Of a DNA stretch of 64,000 nt, positions 57,610-64,000 are shown piece after piece. The stretch spans positions 25,896,700-25,960,699 of the forward strand of contig JARWIR010000016.1 in NCBI GenBank assembly GCA_029959085.1. The letters run 5' to 3'. A program made the position numbers and the translations under genes. This stretch comes from Nemophila menziesii. Taxonomy: Eukaryota > Streptophyta > Magnoliopsida > Boraginales > Hydrophyllaceae. The first letter of the stretch is position 1. Every line of letters starts with the position of its first letter. The notes beneath the pieces were generated by a model. That model was not told where the DNA came from. It did not search any database and was given only the letters and a program-made list of their open reading frames with translations.

Positions 57610-59125
57610 GTAGCCTAACTAATTCCAAAAGTTTTATTTAAAACCCAACCAAGAAAAAATCCTACTTAAAACCTAATCTAAGTTTCTAGTTAGATTTTTT
57701 ATTATACCCTTCTCAATTTTTTTATTTAAGTTTTTTATTTTTTATTTTTTATTTTTTATTTTTTAATCATGAGTTTTGATTTTTTACTTACCCGATATAC
57801 ATTTTCGGTGGTACGTACCTACATCTTTTGTGAGGTACGTATCTACATTTTTTGTTAGGTATGCACCTATTCTCCAAGGGGGTACATACCTATGCCGTTT
57901 TTTCCACGTCCAAGTCTAAAAAGACGGTTCTTATCGGGTTTTGTCCATGTCAACGTTTAATGGTGGTACCCTATGGGATGTACCCAAGGGGATATACCAT
58001 ACAAAAAATCCATTCACACTTGCAGAGGAACAAGAAGCAACAAAAATCCTTTCACACTCAACTCATTAATAGGTCTTATTTAGGTTTTAGATTGTTGTGA
58101 TTCCATTACTTTAGATTGTTGTGAGATCAATATTGTCAAAATAAAAAATCAGACTGCATTTAATCAAAACTGTTTTTTACTTTTATTTTCACTTGCTGGA
58201 CCCAATGGGCTGGCCCCAAGGGGCTGGACCCAAGAGGCTAGATATTTTCACATGGAAAAATAACAACTGTTAAACACAAAAAAATTGGTCGTTGAAAAAT
58301 ATTAGAACAATTTTTTTTAAAATGGCCTGGACCCAGCAAAGGCCTGGGCCCAAAAGGGTTTGTACCCAAACCCATGGACACGGCGAATAAAAAAAAGTTG
58401 GTTCTAACAAAACAAAACTGAAATGAAAGTAAAAGATGGTGATGGTGTTGGGGCGGCGAGAATGGCGCCGATCTAGAGTAGGGTGTGAAGATGGTGATGG
58501 TATGGATCTGGAGGGAGAAGGATGGTGACGGTGGTGGAGCAGGGCTTCGATGTCGGTGAGATCCCTTGTGCAAAGGCGGTTTTCTCGTGCAAGAAACTGG
58601 CTTCATGGTGGTGGAGAAGATCCTGGTAGTGGAGCATGGCGGATCTGAGCACGAATGGAGGTCAGATCTGAACGGATTCGATGGTGGAGTGCGGTGGATC
58701 TGAGCACGAACGACGGCTGTCTTCATCTCCAGGAACGGCGGCGGTCTTCATCTCCAGGAGCGGCGGCGGTATTCATTTCCAGGAACGACGGTCTTCATCT
58801 CCAGGCGAGCAGCAGGGCTTCGATGGTGAGCAGATCTATTGTTGAGCAAACAGAGGGAAGAGGGCGGTAATGGTGGGAAGGTTGGAAGAGGTCGTCAATG
58901 GAGGGAAGGTGGGAAGAGGGCGGAAATAGTGGGAAGGTGGGAAGGTATTGGGCGGAGAGAATAGGGTAGAGAGAGAGAGTGGATGGGTTTTCAAAAACAA
59001 AACCCTAATGGGTATTTTTTTTTTTTACTTTTGTTGGTTCACAATGGGTATAAGAGGGAAGGAAGGGGTTTTGGGTCTTTTATTGGGTTTTAGTTTGGAA
59101 TAGAACTAGTAGTTAGTGAGTAATG
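57610..59125. mobile_element. unclassified TIR element, copy 1
   Basis: About 1.5 kb. The ends are inverted and similar: left CTAACTAATTCCAAAAG...AAAACCCAACC, right (reverse complement) CACTAACTACTAGTT...TTCCAAACTAAAACCCAA. The right half, read in reverse, matches 63180-63520 in order: AAACCCAA, GAAAAAAACC, CCCAWTNGGGTTTT, AAAATCAATC/AAAACCCATC, then CTCTCTCTC. The interior has (TTTTA)n at 57718-57765, ACGTACCTACATYTTTTGT repeats at 57815-57890, and GC-rich GGCGGCGG sequence at 58440-58960. The GC-rich frame 58238-58726 is low-complexity and not supported as a gene. TSD not resolved; a MULE-type element is possible. Confidence 0.45.
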
Positions 59126-59144
59126 CGTTTTAGGCTTTATTTTG

Positions 59145-59990
59145 TTAATTTGTATGTTGTGGGGCTTTCAATAATAATACCCTCCCTTTTTTTAATAGGA
59201 AGGAATGAGTAACCGTTTGAGTGTAAAAGCATGAACTGGAAATGAACATTACGGATTCTGGATTACTTTGACAATTCCCCCATTCATGATCTTGTACTCC
59301 ACAATTCGAATATCCATATATCTCATAAGTAGCATTCACATCAACTCTTCTACCTGTAAAACCTACCCTGGCAACCAAAGTAAGTTGTTTTAATTGCTGC
59401 TCGAATGTGGTCTTCAACTTGTTCTCCATTGCAGAAAACTTCTCATCTATTACATTTCCACTATCTCAATGCACTGTACTTCGGGTTGGTGTTCTCATGG
59501 TTTGCCACCCATCTCATTTTCACTGTTATGTTTAATATCATTTTTGCATGGTGTGGCAACACCTTCAAGAATCCTCCTCCAAATAGCAGATTAGATATTT
59601 TCTTGACCTCTTATCCAGGGATTTATAGAATAGCCATGATCTTGAACTCGTCTTAAAGAAATCTGAAATCTTGTCCAACATGTACCTAGTGGTTCGTCCT
59701 GCTCTTGACGGAATGATGTCAACTTTAATTGTGCGTTCAACCTCATATTTCTCGAATAGTAACGGTCAAGAACGCTATCTGTAATTCATTACAATCTGTA
59801 ACTTGATCTCGTGGTTGTTGATCATGCCATTCACTAGCTCCTATTATGCGGAAATATTGGAAATTCGCAAGATAAATCAGTTCTCGTGTCACTCCTTGCG
59901 TAATGTACGCATCTCATGTCTGCATGAACTTCTGTACTACTCAAATTGCGTCTTCCCCAGCCACTCCTCAAAAGATTCTTAAGTCCCAGA
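59145..59990 (-). pseudogene. Athila-related gag relic
   Basis: The minus strand encodes '[20 protein letters not shown]' and a decayed zinc-knuckle region (SNCGVQDHEWGNCQSNPESVMF) that match Athila gag near its residues 330-390. Weaker, frameshifted similarity continues through 59990, including the HDQ...CNELQIAF block. Only gag is present. Older and more diverged than Athila-1 and Athila-2. Confidence 0.75.
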
Positions 59991-60575
59991 ATTGATTATA
60001 CATACAAGGCCGCTTAACCGACTAGGCGCTCTGCAAATTTGCCTAGACGTTCCAAAGTGTGATCCGTCTAGAATTTCTCTCAAAGGTGGCTCGAAGGTTC
60101 ATCTACGCATAATTTAATTGATAAACTACACAACCAGATTAATTGATTGCCCAACCTCAATAATACCTAGCATGCTAGCCCATAAATAATTAATCCAATC
60201 TAATCCAACTCAATACATAAGAAAAATATAAAGAAAAACTACTTAACTTAGAGTTTGAACGCGCAAGAAAATTTAAAAGGTATGATTTTTCAAGTTTCAA
60301 GTCTAGATTTCTTGAATTGGTCATTTTTAGGTTAATAATAATGAATTATTATTATTTTTATAATAAAATATATTATACTTATGTTAAATTGATCTACTTT
60401 AAGTATATTAAGATGTAAATGTTATTCAAATCATTATATTAGTCATATATTTTATATAAAATAATATAAAAACCGCCTAAGTAAAGACCGCCTAATATTT
60501 GATTAATAGGTCGGGACTCGAAGGTGGCCGACCGCCCTAGCTAATACCTTCTAGCGTCTTTTAGAACCATGGTTT
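59991..60575. mobile_element. GCCTAGGCG-type repeat, possibly hAT-like
   Basis: Interrupts the gag relic. Both ends carry diverged GGCCGCTTAACCGACTAGGCG / ACCGCCTAAGTAAAGACCGC motifs, with TTTAGAACCATGG at the right end; the core is AT-rich. Similar in layout and end composition to the insert at 32769-33217, but no clear TIR or TSD was found, so its edges are approximate. Confidence 0.4.
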
Positions 60576-60650
60576 TTACTATTGTAATGCGTACACTTTG
60601 ATTCATTAAATAGGAGTTTTCAACGGCAAAGAAAATAATTAAAAAAAGTT

Positions 60651-61496
60651 ATTGTTGATAACATCCTCATTAAGCTCTATAAATATTTTTTTAAGCCTTC
60701 AATAATTTATTTTATAAAAAAATGCCTAATAAAGTAATTATTTATTGAAAACATCCCCTTTATATTTTTCCATACCTTTACTACCCTTATTATTAAATAT
60801 ATTATTTTATTTTAATATAATATTAATTTTTAAATATTAAACAAATAATAGGGTATTTCTTCCACCACCACCACCACCACCACCACTACCACCATGTATG
60901 TAACCACCACTACAACCACCACAACCATCATTACCTCCACCACCATAACCACCACCATCACAACCTACTACTACTAATTTCATCACACGCGCGCGTCCGT
61001 GAAATTTTTTTAAAATCGTCATAATTAATTCAAAAAAAATCAGAAAATTAATTTTTTTTTATTTTGAATAAAGCAAATTAATATTTACGTCTATAATTTT
61101 TTTTAATTTTTTTTCGCAGACACGGATTTTCATGTTTCAAACATGGAATTCCATGTTTTAAACATAGAATTCCATGTTTTAAACCGTGAAATAAACATGA
61201 AATTCCGTGTCTGCGAAAAAAATTTAGAAAAATCAAAAAATCCCAAAAATTCCAAAAATTCCGAAAAAAATCTTAGACGTAAATATTAATTTGATTTATC
61301 CAAATATATAATTTTTTTATTTTTTTAGAATTAGTGATGATGATTTAAAAAAAATTCACGGACACGCGCGTGTTTTTTAATTTTTTTTTTTAATTGTTAA
61401 TTATATGGGTAGTTTGGATGAGACTGTTTTCAATAAAGTATCTTATTCTAGATACCTTTTTCTAAATAAGTTTTTTAATAGGCATTAATCAACAAT
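60651..61496. mobile_element. fold-back element (long inverted repeat)
   Basis: About 846 bp that largely folds on itself. Outer arms: ATTGTTGAT at 60651 against ATCAACAAT ending 61496, and TTTATTGAAAACA (60741) against TGTTTTCAATAAA (61425). Middle arms: CACACGCGCGCGTCCGTGAA (60984-61003) against TTCACGGACACGCGCGTG (61355-61372), and AAATTAATATTTACGTCTA (61076) against TAGACGTAAATATTAATTT (61275). Inner arms: CGCAGACACGG (61115-61125) against CCGTGTCTGCG (61205-61215). A CCA-repeat (60859-60960) sits asymmetrically in the left arm. No coding. Confidence 0.75.
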
Positions 61497-63179
61497 TGGC
61501 TCTAAAAAAATTTACGATCTTCTTTCCAAATTATATGTCGTTTTTTTAGGTTATGCACAATTCTTAATGATAATTTTTATTGAACTTAAAAATGCTATTA
61601 CAATTCCTAATAATTTGGACTATTTTTTAGAACTTTTCTCACAAAAACTGTTAACAACTTTGAATACATAAAAGGTAGAAATATAATGGTAAAAATATTA
61701 GTTTTAGAATATTACGGAAAAAATGGAGAGAGTAATTATCAAAAAAATAAATAAAGAGATAGCCAATTAAAGTAAAGATCAAAATAACAACATTTTTTTG
61801 CTACAAAACAAAATAACTAATACTTATTAATAAATAAGTTGCCTCATTTTTTATTTTTTGAAATACATATGACTTTGATAAGATTAGATCTCAAATTTCT
61901 TGGTATTTAAATAATAGACTAACCAAAAACTTTTTTTTATTAGAAAAAGAAAATCAAGTAGGAGATTATTACACTTTTTATTCAGAAAATCAAGTAGGAG
62001 ATTATTACACATTTTCCAAATGCATTAGCCGTTTTGTTAAACATTCATTCATTAATATGCAAGACTTTCTAAAAGAAATATCATTGTAGCCAGTTCTTTA
62101 TTTCTGCCATTAAAAACTTAATATATTACCTGTCTTTTTGTTAATATCGTGAATAAATCCAAAATTATTTGAGTAAAAAGCTTATTCCAAAGGTTGAGAC
62201 TAGCATCATTTTTAAACCTAGTAAATTTATCGAACTCATCATATTCACACATTCCAATACTGAAACTGTATATCGGATTTGATGGTAAACCAAAACATGC
62301 ACACAGCACACTCGGGGGCCATCCATCAATAAGAGAGTACATAATAGAGAACAAATTATAGTTCGTTCATTTACTTCTCATTCTTCTATCTTCAACTCGA
62401 TATTCTTAATATTTCTATATTAATAAGAGAAAATTAATTCTCCACACATATATGATACATGTGGGTTATCTGCACACGATGGTTTGATGCCCTCACTCAC
62501 TCTATCTACCACCATGGCAACTGGCAATTGTCCTTTTTTATAAGTATTTATAATTTGGAGTGCAAGTATTGAAAAGCTGCATTATTGTTTTGATTTGACA
62601 GGGTTAAAAGTCTTCTCCTTTTTCCATTTTCTGAATTTCCATGCCTTCTTTCAATTGTACTACTTCAAATGAGGTCTATCAATAAATCTCGTTTTTATTC
62701 TAATAGTTTGGTTGATGTATGTGAATTTATTGTTAGTATGTTTAACGATAGTTTAGGTAGAATTTTTTTTTTTTTTTTAATCTTGACATTCTTTTAAACC
62801 AAATAAATATATAATAATAATATAGCACATAGGGTCATGATTAAATTTTATGGAAGGTGAACAATTAGAAATAGTGTAATGGTTTATATCACCGAAAATT
62901 ATATTACTTAAGTACCGCCTAATGATATGTCATGAATTGGTTAGCTACAAATCATTAATTATATCAAAAAATAAATAGATTAACGATTTATAACCAACCA
63001 ATTCACGTCATATCATTAGATGGCACTTGAGTGCTATGATTTTGGATGGTATATATCATGACACTTAGAAATATATGTAAAGTTTAGAATATCATCCATA
63101 ATTTATTTTTGACATTTTTACCCAAAAAAATCTTAAGCCAATGAGAATTCAAGTCCCCATGATTTTCTTTAACAAATAA
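61497..63179. other. AT-rich DNA, little recognised
   Basis: Contains a short direct repeat of AAAATCAAGTAGGAGATTAT TACAC (about 61949-61973 and 61985-62009). The frame 62118-62354 (minus, 78 codons) is protein-like in parts but unrecognised. No repeat ends found. Confidence 0.4.

Positions 63180-64000
<821 letters not shown>

Noticed and set aside
58238..58726. 162-codon Pro/Ser-rich frame on the minus strand
   Set aside because: Low-complexity GC-rich sequence inside a repeat element; no recognised domain and no start context.
60837..61022. Glycine-rich open frame on the minus strand
   Set aside because: Product of the CCA repeat at 60859-60960; no domain and no gene context.
62118..62354. 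78-codon minus-strand frame as an exon
   Set aside because: Some protein-like composition, but no splice-flanked context and no recognised family; kept only as a note in the region entry.

Overview
This window is repeat-dense DNA from a flowering plant, most likely a eudicot. The evidence is plant-specific: L1-type LINEs with RNase H domains, Athila and Tat/Ogre-type Ty3-gypsy elements, Ty1-copia pol, CACTA remnants, hAT-like and PIF/Harbinger-like MITEs, and a SINE whose 3' end resembles the plant Au family. I found no ordinary host gene, no tRNA or rRNA gene and no CRISPR array. Nearly every open frame of useful length belongs to a transposable element or is a low-complexity shadow.

Layout, left to right. 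1-2195: 3' part of a LINE (LINE-A, + strand), frameshifted and carrying an unexplained insert-like segment. 2218-3650: decayed CACTA transposase. 3850-7371: truncated copia element (- strand) with a hAT-like MITE (5497-6032) in its 3' flank. 7890-8250: CACTA-end-like repeats. 8758-42747: an old non-autonomous Tat/Ogre-like gypsy element ('element T', + strand), blown apart by later insertions. These are Athila-1 (10329-19993, TSD GCGCC), Athila-2 (24354-37660, TSD ATCAC, itself hit by a 449-bp hAT-like insert) and an Athila-like solo LTR (37869-39362). 42748-47182: decayed CACTA-like DNA, itself split by a 1.53-kb solo LTR (43815-45345, TSD AAATG). 47183-54004: full-length LINE-B (- strand) with a 16-bp target-site duplication, a poly(A) tail and two long open frames. 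54005-64000: AT-rich DNA with SINEs, a Tourist-like MITE (56327-57009), two inverted copies of one unclassified element (57610-59125 and 63180-end), an Athila gag relic, and a large fold-back palindrome (60651-61496).

The nest gives a relative chronology. Element T has strongly diverged LTRs and is old. Athila-2 has about 8 differences between its 1561-bp LTRs. Athila-1 has two differences in 1566 bp and an uninterrupted 1891-codon gag-pol, so it inserted recently. Athila-2 keeps the second Athila gene (ORF2, 438 aa), while its pol is broken by the hAT-like insert and a stop codon. Athila-1 keeps pol but has lost ORF2 and the normal 3' end, so each copy lacks something the other has.

The least-explained structures are: arrays of paired GTAC-centred palindromes (core CCGGGTACCCGG) around the pol/ORF2 junction of both Athila copies; several unrelated minisatellites inside element T; an antisense reading frame in element T that continues in one frame across the Athila-2 insertion; and an ORF1/ORF2 overlap in LINE-B with no ATG for ORF2. 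All family assignments come from reading motifs in the sequence; no database search was run.
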